Of a stretch of 64,000 nt of DNA, positions 42,426 to 50,722 are shown piece by piece. The notes under the pieces were generated by a model that saw nothing but the letters and a program-made list of their open reading frames with translations, made no database searches and was not told the DNA's origin. The first letter of the stretch is position 1; each line of letters opens with the position of its first letter. This DNA comes from Microbacterium bovistercoris (GTDB lineage Bacteria > Actinomycetota > Actinomycetes > Actinomycetales > Microbacteriaceae), in contig NZ_QUAB01000048.1 of NCBI RefSeq assembly GCF_003387575.1, forward strand, positions 248,001 through 312,000. The letters run 5' to 3'. A program made the translations under genes and the position numbers.

Positions 42426-43334
42426 TCAGCCCTTGACGGCGCCCTGCGTGACGCCCTCCATCACCCAGCGCTGGGTGAACAGGTAGGCGACGATGGCCGG
42501 TGCCATCGCCATGAGGTACGAGGCGAACGACACGTTGTAGTTGTTGCTGAACTGGGTCTGGAACAGGTTCTGCCGCACGGGAAGGGTCTGCAGTGCGGGA
42601 TCCGAGATGATCAGCGACGGCATCATGAAGTCGTTCCAGGCGTAGAGGAACGCGAAGATGCCGACCGTCGCGCTCATGGGGCCGAGCAGAGGGAAGATGA
42701 TGCGCCAGAACGTCTGCCAGGTGCTCGCGCCGTCGATGCGTGCGCTCTCTTCGAGCTCGAGCGGGATCGACCTCAGGAACGCGGTGAACAGCAGCACGCT
42801 GAAGCTGAGCTGGAACATGGTCGCGAGGATGATCACGCCGAACGGGTTGTCCAGTCCCACGCGGCCGGTGAGCTGGATCTGCGGCAGCGCCACGACGGGG
42901 AACGGGATGAACATCGCCGCGAGCAGGTAGAAGAACGAGTACCGGAACAGCCGGCGGTCCCAGTTGCGCACGATCGCGTAGGACGCGAAGGCGGCGAGGA
43001 TGATGGTCGCCACGACGGTCCCCGCGGTCACGAGCAGCGATATCCCTGCGCCGACCGGGAACTTCGTGAGGTTCCAGGCCTGCACGAACCCGTCGATCGA
43101 GAACGGCGCCGGCAGCGAGAAGGCGTTGCCGTCGACGGCCTGGTTCGTCGTCTTGAACGCCATCGAGATGGTGACGTACAGCGGGAGCAGCACAGTGACC
43201 GCGCACAGGATGAGGATGATCGTGCCCGACCAGTTCACCCGCTCCATCCGGATGCGGGGCGCGCGGCCCTTTCGCCCGGTGCGCCCTTCGCGGGCGGCCT
43301 CGGCCTCGACGGCGATGAGTGTCTGCGTTGACAT
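42426..43334 (-). CDS. Carbohydrate ABC transporter permease, MalG type
   Basis: 302 aa. Six helices and EAA loop LRSIPLELEESARIDGASTWQTFWRIIFPLL near residues 185-215. ATG 43334 overlaps the upstream permease stop (TGATG). The N-terminus (AREGRTGRKGRAPRIRMERVNW) is basic and variable. Part of the importer for the alpha-glucosidase substrate. Confidence 0.93.
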   Translation of the reverse strand: MSTQTLIAVEAEAAREGRTGRKGRAPRIRMERVNWSGTIILILCAVTVLLPLYVTISMAFKTTNQAVDGNAFSLPAPFSIDGFVQAWNLTKFPVGAGISLLVTAGTVVATIILAAFASYAIVRNWDRRLFRYSFFYLLAAMFIPFPVVALPQIQLTGRVGLDNPFGVIILATMFQLSFSVLLFTAFLRSIPLELEESARIDGASTWQTFWRIIFPLLGPMSATVGIFAFLYAWNDFMMPSLIISDPALQTLPVRQNLFQTQFSNNYNVSFASYLMAMAPAIVAYLFTQRWVMEGVTQGAVKG

Positions 43335-44245
43335 CAGAGTGCGTTCCTTCCGCGGGTCAGCGAGAGCTGAAGGAGGGAGATGAGGATGGCGACGATGAAG
43401 AAGATCGTCGCGTTGGCCATCTGGTAGGCGTAGTCGCCGCCGTTGAAGCCGGTGATGATGGTCATCGCGATGCTGCGGGTGGCGGTGCCGGGGCCGCCGT
43501 TGGTGAGACCGACGATGATGTCGTAGGCGTTCAGGAAGCCCTTGAAGCCGAGGATCACGTTGATGACCACGTAGCCGGCGACGAGCGGGAGCGTGATGCG
43601 GGTGAGCTGCTGCAGCTTCGAGGCGCCGTCGATGTCGGCCGCCTCGTAGACGTCGCCCGGCACCGACAGGAGCCCCGCGATGTAGATCAGCAGCGTCCCG
43701 GGGATCGCCTGCCAGGCGGTGACCGCCACGATCGCGGTCCAGGCCAGGTCGGGGTTCGCGAGCAGGCTGGTCTGCAGCCACTCGATGCCCAGGGCCGACC
43801 CGAGGGCGGGCAGCGAGTTCGAGAACAGGAAGTTGAAGACGTAGGCGATGATGATGCCCGAGATCACCATCGGGATCACGAACACCGCGCGCAGCCCGGT
43901 CTTCATGCGGATGCGGGAGGTGAGCCCCACCGCGAGCAGGAACGCGATCACGTTCACGACGATGACCGTCGCGATCGAGAAGCCGAACGTGAACAGGTAG
44001 CTCTGCAGGATGGCCGGATCGCTGAACAGGGCGATGTAGTTGGTGAGGCCGTTGAAGCTCCAGTCGCCGATGCCGATGGAGTCGGTGAAGCTGAAGAAGA
44101 TGCCGATGACGCCGGGCACCGTGATCGCGAGCGTGAACAGCACGAGGCTGGGCAGCAGGAACACGTAGTAGATGGGCTCGACCCGGCGGCTGCTGCGGCG
44201 GATCGTGCGATCCCCGGCGGTGACGATGGTCGTCGTGGTGGTCAT
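43334..44245 (-). CDS. Carbohydrate ABC transporter permease, MalF type
   Basis: 303 aa. Six helices; EAA loop SVPGDVYEAADIDGASKLQQLTRITLPLV near residues 195-225. ATG 44245 overlaps the binding-protein stop by 4 nt. Confidence 0.93.
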   Translation of the reverse strand: MTTTTTIVTAGDRTIRRSSRRVEPIYYVFLLPSLVLFTLAITVPGVIGIFFSFTDSIGIGDWSFNGLTNYIALFSDPAILQSYLFTFGFSIATVIVVNVIAFLLAVGLTSRIRMKTGLRAVFVIPMVISGIIIAYVFNFLFSNSLPALGSALGIEWLQTSLLANPDLAWTAIVAVTAWQAIPGTLLIYIAGLLSVPGDVYEAADIDGASKLQQLTRITLPLVAGYVVINVILGFKGFLNAYDIIVGLTNGGPGTATRSIAMTIITGFNGGDYAYQMANATIFFIVAILISLLQLSLTRGRNAL

Positions 44246-45546
44246 TTCGCGGACTCCTTCGTCTCGCTCTTCAGCACCGGGGCGCGGAACGCCACGCGTG
44301 CCCAGTCGGCGTCCATGGTCGCCAGGACGGATGCCGGGTCGGCGCCGAGCGCCATCGCCTGGGCGTAGTTGAAGACCGGGATGGTCTTGGGCACGAGCAC
44401 CGACGGACCCTGGTAGATGCGCCCCTCATCCACGAAGGGGATCATGCCCTCGATGCGCGGGTCGTCCGGAGCGGGGGCGCTCTCGGTCGGGGTGAAGCCG
44501 AGCTGCGAGGCGTTGTACTCCTCGATGTTCTCCGGCTGATACAGGTACTCCAGGAAGTCGCGTGCAGCCTCCTTGTGCCGGGATCCCTCGGGGATCATCG
44601 CGGCCAGGTCGAGGTTGACGCGCACGGCGAGGTCGTCCTCGCTGTCCGTCATCGGCAGCGGGAAGGTGCCGAGCTCGAGGTCGGGCGCCGTCTTGGCGAT
44701 CTCGCTGAACGCCCACGGACCCTGCAGGTACATCGCCGCCTTGCCCTGGGCGAAGGCGAGGTTGCCGTCGTTGTAGCCGCGGCTCGGGGCATCCTCGTTG
44801 GTGTTGCCGTCGAGCAGCTGCTGCATCTTCGCCATCGGCTCGGCGAAGTCCTTCGAGAACGAGGTCTCGGACTCCGGCCCGACGTCGGCGCCCTCGGCCT
44901 TGAGGTCGTCGAAGAACTGCAGCACGTCGATCGATCCGCCCACGGTGTAGTCGAACCAGCCCTGGCCGACGGTCCAGTCGTCCTTGAGGGTGGCCTCGAA
45001 CGGCGTGACACCGGCGGCCTTCAGGGTCTCGCACGCGGCGAGCAGCTCGTCCCACGTCTTCGGCACCTCGACGCCGTTCTCGTCGAAGATCTGCTTGTTG
45101 TAGATGACCGACGCGGCCATCACCGAGTACGGCAGGGCGCTGGTGCGGCCGGCGCAGACGCCGTACTGGTCGAGCAGCGGCTGGTACTCGTCTTTGATCT
45201 CGGATGCCGCATCGGTGTCGCTCAGATCGCTCAGCGCGCAGCGCTCGACGAACCGCGAGACCTCCATGTTGTAGTTCGCCAGCATGATGTCGGGCGGATT
45301 GCCGCGCACGAAGCTGGCCGAGACCACATCGACTCCGGAGGTGTCGATCACGACGCGCACGTCGTCCTGGGAGGAGTTGTACTTCGCCACCAGTTCGGTC
45401 ATGAAGGCGATCGCCTCGCGCTTGCTGAAGGTGAACCGGATGGTCTCGCGGCCGTCGGCCGAGCAGCCGGCGAGCAGCGCCCCGCCCAGGATCATCACCG
45501 TCCCCGCGGCGGCCATGCGCCGCATCCGTGTCAATCGTCGAGACAC
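44242..45546 (-). CDS. Extracellular sugar-binding lipoprotein, family 1
   Basis: 434 aa. Lipobox LAGC near residue 28 and the family 1 fold (NPPDIMLANYNMEVSRFVERC, YSVMAASVIYNKQIFDENGVEVPKTWDELLAAC). First gene of the operon with two permeases and the alpha-glucosidase. Divergent from the ROK regulator across the CTAGATT operator. Likely binds an alpha-glucoside. Confidence 0.92.
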   Translation of the reverse strand: MSRRLTRMRRMAAAGTVMILGGALLAGCSADGRETIRFTFSKREAIAFMTELVAKYNSSQDDVRVVIDTSGVDVVSASFVRGNPPDIMLANYNMEVSRFVERCALSDLSDTDAASEIKDEYQPLLDQYGVCAGRTSALPYSVMAASVIYNKQIFDENGVEVPKTWDELLAACETLKAAGVTPFEATLKDDWTVGQGWFDYTVGGSIDVLQFFDDLKAEGADVGPESETSFSKDFAEPMAKMQQLLDGNTNEDAPSRGYNDGNLAFAQGKAAMYLQGPWAFSEIAKTAPDLELGTFPLPMTDSEDDLAVRVNLDLAAMIPEGSRHKEAARDFLEYLYQPENIEEYNASQLGFTPTESAPAPDDPRIEGMIPFVDEGRIYQGPSVLVPKTIPVFNYAQAMALGADPASVLATMDADWARVAFRAPVLKSETKESAK

Positions 45547-45564
45547 CGTCGTCCTTCCGTCGCG

Positions 45565-45587
45565 CTAGATTCCTTGAGTAAATCTAG
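45565..45587. promoter_or_regulatory. Operator CTAGATT-N9-AATCTAG between importer and ROK gene
   Basis: Perfect 7-bp arms at 45565-45571 and 45581-45587, 18-41 nt from the importer start and upstream of the ROK start. AT-rich palindromes with this layout are typical ROK/NagC-type sites. Confidence 0.75.
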
Positions 45588-45643
45588 TCACCAAATCAAC
45601 TGTGGATGACGCTACCCTCTCAGAGGGAGGAGGGTCAAGACCC

Positions 45644-46846
45644 ATGACGATTTCCGCCGCCGGCCGGGCGAGCGTCGGCGCAGTGCTCGACGTCGCCTGG
45701 GGCACCGGGGCGTTCACCGCGACCGACGCGATGACCGCGACCGCCCTCACCCGCTCGACCGTCATCGAGGCGATCGACACGCTGGTCGGCATCGGCCTGC
45801 TCCGCGAGCTGCCCAACGCCCGCTCCGCCGGCGAGTACCGCGGTGGTCGCCCTGCCCGGCGGTTCGAGATCACCGACGACCTCGGCGTGGTGATCGGCAT
45901 CGACTCGGGGCTGTCCCACCTGGCTGTGACCGTGGCCGACCCCTTCGACGCCGTCCTCGCGCATCGCAGGATCGAGGTGCCACGCACCGCCTCGGCCGGC
46001 GCACGACGCCGCACTCTGGGCGGACTGCTCGACGAGACTCTGCAGGATGCCGGATCGGAACGTTCCGCGGTGCTGGCCGCGTGTGCCGGCGTCGCCGCCC
46101 CTGTGAACCGCGACGGGATGTCGCCGCCGCACCCGGAGGGTTTCTGGGAGCGCACCAACCCCGGGCTCGCCGACCTGCTCACCGACTGGGCGCCGATCGT
46201 GGAGGTCAAGAACGACGCCTCGCTCGCCGCCGCGGCAGAAGGCGCCGGCGGCGCCGCGGTCGGATGCCAGGACTACGTCGCCCTGCTCGCCGGCGAGCGC
46301 TTCGGTGCCGGCGTGGTCGTCGACGGCCACCTGCTGCACGGCGCGCACGGCGGTGTGGGCGAGGGCGTCGTGTTCGATCACGTCGTCGGGGTCGGAACCG
46401 CGTACGGACTGCGCTACGCGATCGAGCGCGAAGTGCGTGGCGCGGTCGCCGCCGGGGTGATCGCGGCATCCGGTGCCGTCGGCGCACTCGCGGACGGCAA
46501 GGACATCGATCCGCGTACAGTGCTCGAACTCGCCGCCGCCGGCGATGCGGATGCCGCGCTGATCGCCGAGCGGGTCGGCGAGACCGTCGCCATCATCATC
46601 GGCGTGCTCGGCAGCACCTTCGACCCGTCGCGGGTCATCGTGTGCGGCGCGATCGCCGACAGCATCGAGCCGGTGCTGGCGGCTGCTCGGCGCAGCCTGC
46701 CGTCGCAGTTGCATCTTCCGGCGCCCGAGCTTCTGGCCTCGACGCTCGGCGCGGATGTCGTGTCACTCGGCGCGGTCGCCACTGCGCGGGATGCCGCCCG
46801 CACGCGCGCCGTGCCGGCGCTCGCGCAGCAGCGGCTGCAGGGCTAG
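45644..46846 (+). CDS. ROK-family transcriptional regulator
   Basis: 400 aa. N-terminal winged HTH (residues ~5-60), then the ROK actin-like core with GIDSGLSHLAVTVAD and AGERFGAGVVVDGHLLHGAHGGVGEGV. The Cys-rich zinc motif (CxCGxxGCxE) of most ROK proteins is absent, so zinc-dependent sugar binding as in NagC is unlikely. GGAGGAGG precedes ATG 45644; GTG 45602 is less likely. Divergent from the importer, probably its repressor or sensor of its sugar. Confidence 0.88.
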   Translation: MTISAAGRASVGAVLDVAWGTGAFTATDAMTATALTRSTVIEAIDTLVGIGLLRELPNARSAGEYRGGRPARRFEITDDLGVVIGIDSGLSHLAVTVADPFDAVLAHRRIEVPRTASAGARRRTLGGLLDETLQDAGSERSAVLAACAGVAAPVNRDGMSPPHPEGFWERTNPGLADLLTDWAPIVEVKNDASLAAAAEGAGGAAVGCQDYVALLAGERFGAGVVVDGHLLHGAHGGVGEGVVFDHVVGVGTAYGLRYAIEREVRGAVAAGVIAASGAVGALADGKDIDPRTVLELAAAGDADAALIAERVGETVAIIIGVLGSTFDPSRVIVCGAIADSIEPVLAAARRSLPSQLHLPAPELLASTLGADVVSLGAVATARDAARTRAVPALAQQRLQG

Positions 46847-46863
46847 CTTTCGCGAGTTCGCCG

Positions 46864-47086
46864 CCTGCAGGCGGCGGACCGAACGACGGATGGCGGACTA
46901 CACCGCGGCGAGTCGCCCGCCGGACGCAGAAACATCCGCCACCTGCAGGTTCGCCAGAGCCCGGCGCCACCACCCGACAGCCACCCGGCATCCGCCGCCG
47001 CCTGCAGATGGCGGACCGAACGACGGATGGCGGATCCGACCGCGGCGAGTCGCCCGCCAGACGCAGAAACGTCCGCCACCTGCAGG
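46864..47086. repeat. Tandem ~85-bp repeat, CTGCAG-bounded, locus 3
   Basis: Copy 1 46864-46948 and copy 2 47001-47086 share GGCGGACCGAACGACGGATG and a following block with a few substitutions, each bounded by CTGCAG. It fills the 252 nt gap between the convergent ROK and E2 genes. Confidence 0.8.
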
Positions 47087-47098
47087 GGCAGCACGGTC

Positions 47099-48466
47099 TC
47101 AGTCGACGAGCAGCGCGGGTTCCTCGAGGATCGCGGCGACATCGGCGATGAAGCGGCTCATGCCGTCGCCGTCGATCACGCGGTGGTCGAACGAACCGGC
47201 GACCGTGGTGACCCAGCGCGGGCGCACCTCGCCGTCGACGACCCAGGGCTTCTGGGCGATGGTGCCCATCGCGACGATGCCTGCCTCGCCCGGGTTGATG
47301 ATCGGCGTGCCGGCATCCATCCCGAACACGCCGATGTTCGTGATCGTGAACGTGCCACCCTGCTGGTCGGCCGGAGCGGTCTTGCCCTCGCGCGCGGTGA
47401 GCGTGAGCCGGTTCAGCGCGCGGGCGAGGTCCTTCATGCCGAGCGTCTGGGCGTCCTTGATGTTCGGCACGATCAGGCCGCGCGGCGTCGCCGCGGCGAT
47501 GCCGAGGTTCACGTAGTGCCGCACGGCGATCTCGGCGCCGTCGGCTGTGTCGACCCACGCCGCGTTCACCATCGGGGTGCGACGCAGCGCCCAGATCACG
47601 GCACGCGCCATGATCAGCAGCGGCGAGACCTTGATGTCGGCGAAGTCGGGCGAGGCCTTCAGCCTCTTGACGAGCTCCATCGTGCGGGTCGCGTCGACCT
47701 CCTTCCACACCGTCACGTGCGGGGCGGAGTACGCGCTCTGCACCATCGCGTTGGCGCTCGCCTTGCGCACGCCCTTCACCGGGATGGCCTCGGTGCGTCC
47801 TTCGTCTCGCTGCGCTCGCTCAGGAACCGGATTCAGCCCGCGGGCGAGGCCCACCGGCCCTTCGTCTCGCTGCGCTCGCTCAGGAACCGGAAGCACCTCC
47901 TCGCGCACGTCGCCCCACTCCGGCGTCTCGATGTTGCGGAAGACGCTCGCCTGCGAGGCGTGCTTCATGACGTCGTCGCGGGTCACCTCACCGTCGGCGC
48001 CGGTCGGCGTCACGGATGCCAGCTCCACACCGAGGTCGCGGGCGAGCTTGCGGATCGGGGGCTTCGCGATCACGCCCACCGATGATCGCACCGGGCGCTC
48101 GGCCGGCTTGCGGCGCCGCGAGGTCGCCCCGCCACCCGTGCCGTAGCCGACCAGCACGGCGCCGCCGCCCTCGGCGGCCGGCCCTTCGTCTCGCTTCGCT
48201 CGCTCAGGAGCCGCAGCATCCGCCGTCTCGGTGACGAACGTGATGATCGGGGTACCGACGTCGATCGTCTTCCCCTCCTCGACGAGCACCTCGCCGACCA
48301 CGCCCGCATGCGGCGAAGGCAGCTCGACGAGCGACTTCGCCGTCTCGATCTCGCAGATGACGTCGTTGACCGCGACGGTGTCGCCGGGGGCGACCTTCCA
48401 GCTGACGATCTCGGCCTCGGTGAGGCCCTCGCCGACGTCGGGGAGGGTGAAGGTCTGAGTGCTCAT
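47099..48466 (-). CDS. Branched-chain 2-oxoacid dehydrogenase E2 (dihydrolipoamide acyltransferase)
   Basis: 455 aa. One lipoyl domain at 1-80 with the modified Lys44 in EIETAKSLVELP, an E1/E3-binding domain (IRKLARDLGVELASVTPTGADGEVTRDDVM, ~155-185), and the catalytic domain ending in SFDHRVIDGDGMSRF with the HxxxDG His/Asp. It transfers the acyl group from E1 to CoA. The linker between domains contains three in-frame copies of repeat B, giving PERAQRDEGP twice and PERAKRDEGP once. This lengthens and charges a linker normally Ala/Pro-rich. 57 nt after E1beta. Confidence 0.93.
   Translation of the reverse strand: MSTQTFTLPDVGEGLTEAEIVSWKVAPGDTVAVNDVICEIETAKSLVELPSPHAGVVGEVLVEEGKTIDVGTPIITFVTETADAAAPERAKRDEGPAAEGGGAVLVGYGTGGGATSRRRKPAERPVRSSVGVIAKPPIRKLARDLGVELASVTPTGADGEVTRDDVMKHASQASVFRNIETPEWGDVREEVLPVPERAQRDEGPVGLARGLNPVPERAQRDEGRTEAIPVKGVRKASANAMVQSAYSAPHVTVWKEVDATRTMELVKRLKASPDFADIKVSPLLIMARAVIWALRRTPMVNAAWVDTADGAEIAVRHYVNLGIAAATPRGLIVPNIKDAQTLGMKDLARALNRLTLTAREGKTAPADQQGGTFTITNIGVFGMDAGTPIINPGEAGIVAMGTIAQKPWVVDGEVRPRWVTTVAGSFDHRVIDGDGMSRFIADVAAILEEPALLVD
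47800..47883. repeat. Repeat family B, tandem pair in E2 linker
   Basis: Two identical family B copies (47800-47823, 47860-47883) 60 nt apart, both starting CTTCGTCTCGCT. They encode PVPERAQRDEG twice on the minus strand. Confidence 0.9.
48184..48207. repeat. Repeat family B copy in E2 linker
   Basis: A third copy (one base different) in the same gene, encoding PERAKRDEG between the lipoyl and E1/E3-binding domains. Confidence 0.85.
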
Positions 48467-48523
48467 GGTGTGATCCTTCGGGAGTGGGGGCCCATCGACA
48501 AGCTCAGGAACCGGACAGGGAAA

Positions 48524-49504
48524 TCAGTAGGCGAGGGAGCGGTCGACGGCTTCGAGGACGCGATCCGCGTCGGGCAGATACGGGCCCTCGAGCTTGGCCG
48601 GCGGGAACGGGGTGTCGAAGCCCGAGACGCGCAGCACCGGTGCCTCGAGCGCGTAGAACGCGCGCTCCATCACCGTCGCGGCGATCTCGCTGCCCAGGCT
48701 GGTGTGCTGGGGGGCCTCCTGCGCGTACACCATCCGTCCGGTGGAGCGCACCGAGTCGAGGATGGGGCCGTAGTCCACCGGCGACAGCGAGCGCACGTCG
48801 ATGACCTCGCAGCTGGTGCCCTCGGCCTCGGCGAGCGCCGCGGCCTGCAGCAGGGTGGTGACCATCGCGCCGTGGCCGACGAGCGTCACGTCGGTGCCGC
48901 GGCGCACGACGCGGGTCGCATGCAGCGGAGCGGCCGAGGCGTCCAGCTCGACCTCGCCCTTCTGCCAGTACTTGCTCTTCGGCTCGAAGAAGATCACCGG
49001 GTCGTTCGAGGCGATCGCCTCCTGGATCATCCAGTACGCGTCGTTCGGCGTCGACGGGCTGACCACGCGCAGACCGGGAGTGTGCGTGAAGTACGCCTCC
49101 GGGCTCTCCTGGTGGTGCTCGATCGCACCGATGTGCCCGCCGTACGGGATGCGGATCACGACCGGCAGCGACAGCGATCCCTCGTGCCGGTTGGTCAGCT
49201 TCGCCAGCTGCGTCGTGATCTGGTCGAAGGCGGGGAACACGAAGCCGTCGAACTGGATCTCGCACACCGGGCGGAACCCGGCCATCGCGAGGCCGATCGC
49301 GGTGCCGACGATGCCGGACTCGGCGAGCGGGGTGTCCAGCACGCGGCGGTCGCCGAACTCGGCCTGCAGATGCTCGGTGACACGGAAGACGCCGCCCAGC
49401 GGTCCGATGTCCTCACCCATCAGCATCACGCGCGGGTCGTCCTGCATGGCCTTGCGCAGTCCCGCGTTGAGCGCCTTCGCGAGGGGCATGGTCTCGATCG
49501 TCAT
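48524..49504 (-). CDS. Branched-chain 2-oxoacid dehydrogenase E1 beta subunit
   Basis: 326 aa. Transketolase-like beta subunit: MGEDIGPLGGVFRVTEHL, DTPLAESGIVGTAIGLAMAG, FDGFVFPAFDQI, EVIDVRSLSPVDY. It forms the TPP site with E1alpha. ATG 49504 overlaps the E1alpha stop (TGATG). A longer frame upstream overlies E1alpha. Confidence 0.94.
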   Translation of the reverse strand: MTIETMPLAKALNAGLRKAMQDDPRVMLMGEDIGPLGGVFRVTEHLQAEFGDRRVLDTPLAESGIVGTAIGLAMAGFRPVCEIQFDGFVFPAFDQITTQLAKLTNRHEGSLSLPVVIRIPYGGHIGAIEHHQESPEAYFTHTPGLRVVSPSTPNDAYWMIQEAIASNDPVIFFEPKSKYWQKGEVELDASAAPLHATRVVRRGTDVTLVGHGAMVTTLLQAAALAEAEGTSCEVIDVRSLSPVDYGPILDSVRSTGRMVYAQEAPQHTSLGSEIAATVMERAFYALEAPVLRVSGFDTPFPPAKLEGPYLPDADRVLEAVDRSLAY

Positions 49505-50664
49505 CACTGACCCCCTTCGAAGGATGCCTCGTAGTCGGCGAGCCACTTCTCCTGCTCGGTCATGAGCGGATGCGGCTCGCTGTACACGTGCCGGAAGATC
49601 GCGTCGGGGCCGGGCTCGGGCAGCGCGACGCTGCGCGAGCGCAGATCCTCCGCGGCATCCGCCGCCTCGGCGTCGACGTCGGCGAAGAGGGATGCCGCGG
49701 CACCGCGGCCCTCCAGAAACGTGCGCATGCGCGTGATCGGGTCGCGCAGCGCCCACTCCTGCTCCTCGGCGTTGCCGCGGTACTTCGTGGGGTCGTCGCT
49801 CGTGGTGTGCGCCCCCATCCGATAGGTCACGGCCTCGATCGCGCGGGGACCGCCGCCGGCGCGCGCCTCATCGAGCTGCGTGCGCGAGACGGCGTAGCTG
49901 GCGAGCACGTCGTTGCCGTCCACGCGCACCGAGGGGATGCCGTATCCGGCGCTGCGCCCGACCAGCGGGACCTTGGACTGCGTGGCGACCGGCACCGAGA
50001 TGGCCCAGTGGTTGTTCTGCAGGAAGAACAGCACGGGCGCGTCGTAGCTCGCGGCGAAGACCATCGCCTCGTGCACATCGCCCTGACTGGAGGCGCCGTC
50101 GCCGTAGTAGACCACGACCGCCTCGTCGCGCTCGGGATCGCCGGTGCCGCACTTGCCGTCGAACGCGAGGCCCATGCCGAAGCCGGCCGCGTGCAGCGTC
50201 TGCGAACCGAGGACGAGCGTGTAGAGCCGGGTGTTGCCGTTCTTCGGGTCGGTCGGGTCCCAGCCGCCGTGCGAGACGCCGCGCATGAGCTTGATGATGT
50301 CGACCGGGTCGACGCCGCGGATGCGGGTGACGACGTGCTCGCGGTAGGACGGGAAGATCGTGTCCTGCGGGCGGGCGGCGTAGGCCGAGCCGACCTGCGC
50401 GGCCTCCTGCCCGCGGCTCGGCGGCCACAGGGCCAGCTGGCCCTGACGCTGCAGGTTGGTGGCCTGGGTGTCGATCGCGCGGATGACGACCATGTCGCGG
50501 TAGAACTGCTCGAGCTCGGCGTCGGAGAGCGCCTCGATCAGGGGCAGGTACTGCTCTGCGGCATCCGTCGGAGCGAACCGTCCGTCGGCGTCCAGGACGC
50601 GGACGAGGGGGGTCTCAGAAGAGGTCACCCGCTCCACGGTACCCGCGCCCGCATGCCCGGTCAC
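49504..50664 (-). CDS. Branched-chain 2-oxoacid dehydrogenase E1 alpha subunit
   Basis: About 374-386 aa. TPP-binding YYGDGASSQGDVHEAMVFAASY...FFLQNN near residues 195-225, and the phosphorylation-loop-like YRMGAHTTSDDPTKYR. It decarboxylates branched-chain 2-oxoacids; the set belongs to valine/leucine/isoleucine breakdown or anteiso fatty acid precursor supply. No E3 gene is here. The start is uncertain: GTG 50664 (given), 50637 or 50628, none with a strong ribosome binding site. Confidence 0.92.
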   Translation of the reverse strand: MTGHAGAGTVERVTSSETPLVRVLDADGRFAPTDAAEQYLPLIEALSDAELEQFYRDMVVIRAIDTQATNLQRQGQLALWPPSRGQEAAQVGSAYAARPQDTIFPSYREHVVTRIRGVDPVDIIKLMRGVSHGGWDPTDPKNGNTRLYTLVLGSQTLHAAGFGMGLAFDGKCGTGDPERDEAVVVYYGDGASSQGDVHEAMVFAASYDAPVLFFLQNNHWAISVPVATQSKVPLVGRSAGYGIPSVRVDGNDVLASYAVSRTQLDEARAGGGPRAIEAVTYRMGAHTTSDDPTKYRGNAEEQEWALRDPITRMRTFLEGRGAAASLFADVDAEAADAAEDLRSRSVALPEPGPDAIFRHVYSEPHPLMTEQEKWLADYEASFEGGQ

Positions 50665-50722
50665 GCATAGTTCGGGGGCCCTAGTATCTGCTCGGATTCC
50701 GGAGAATCCCGGGGGTCAGCGG

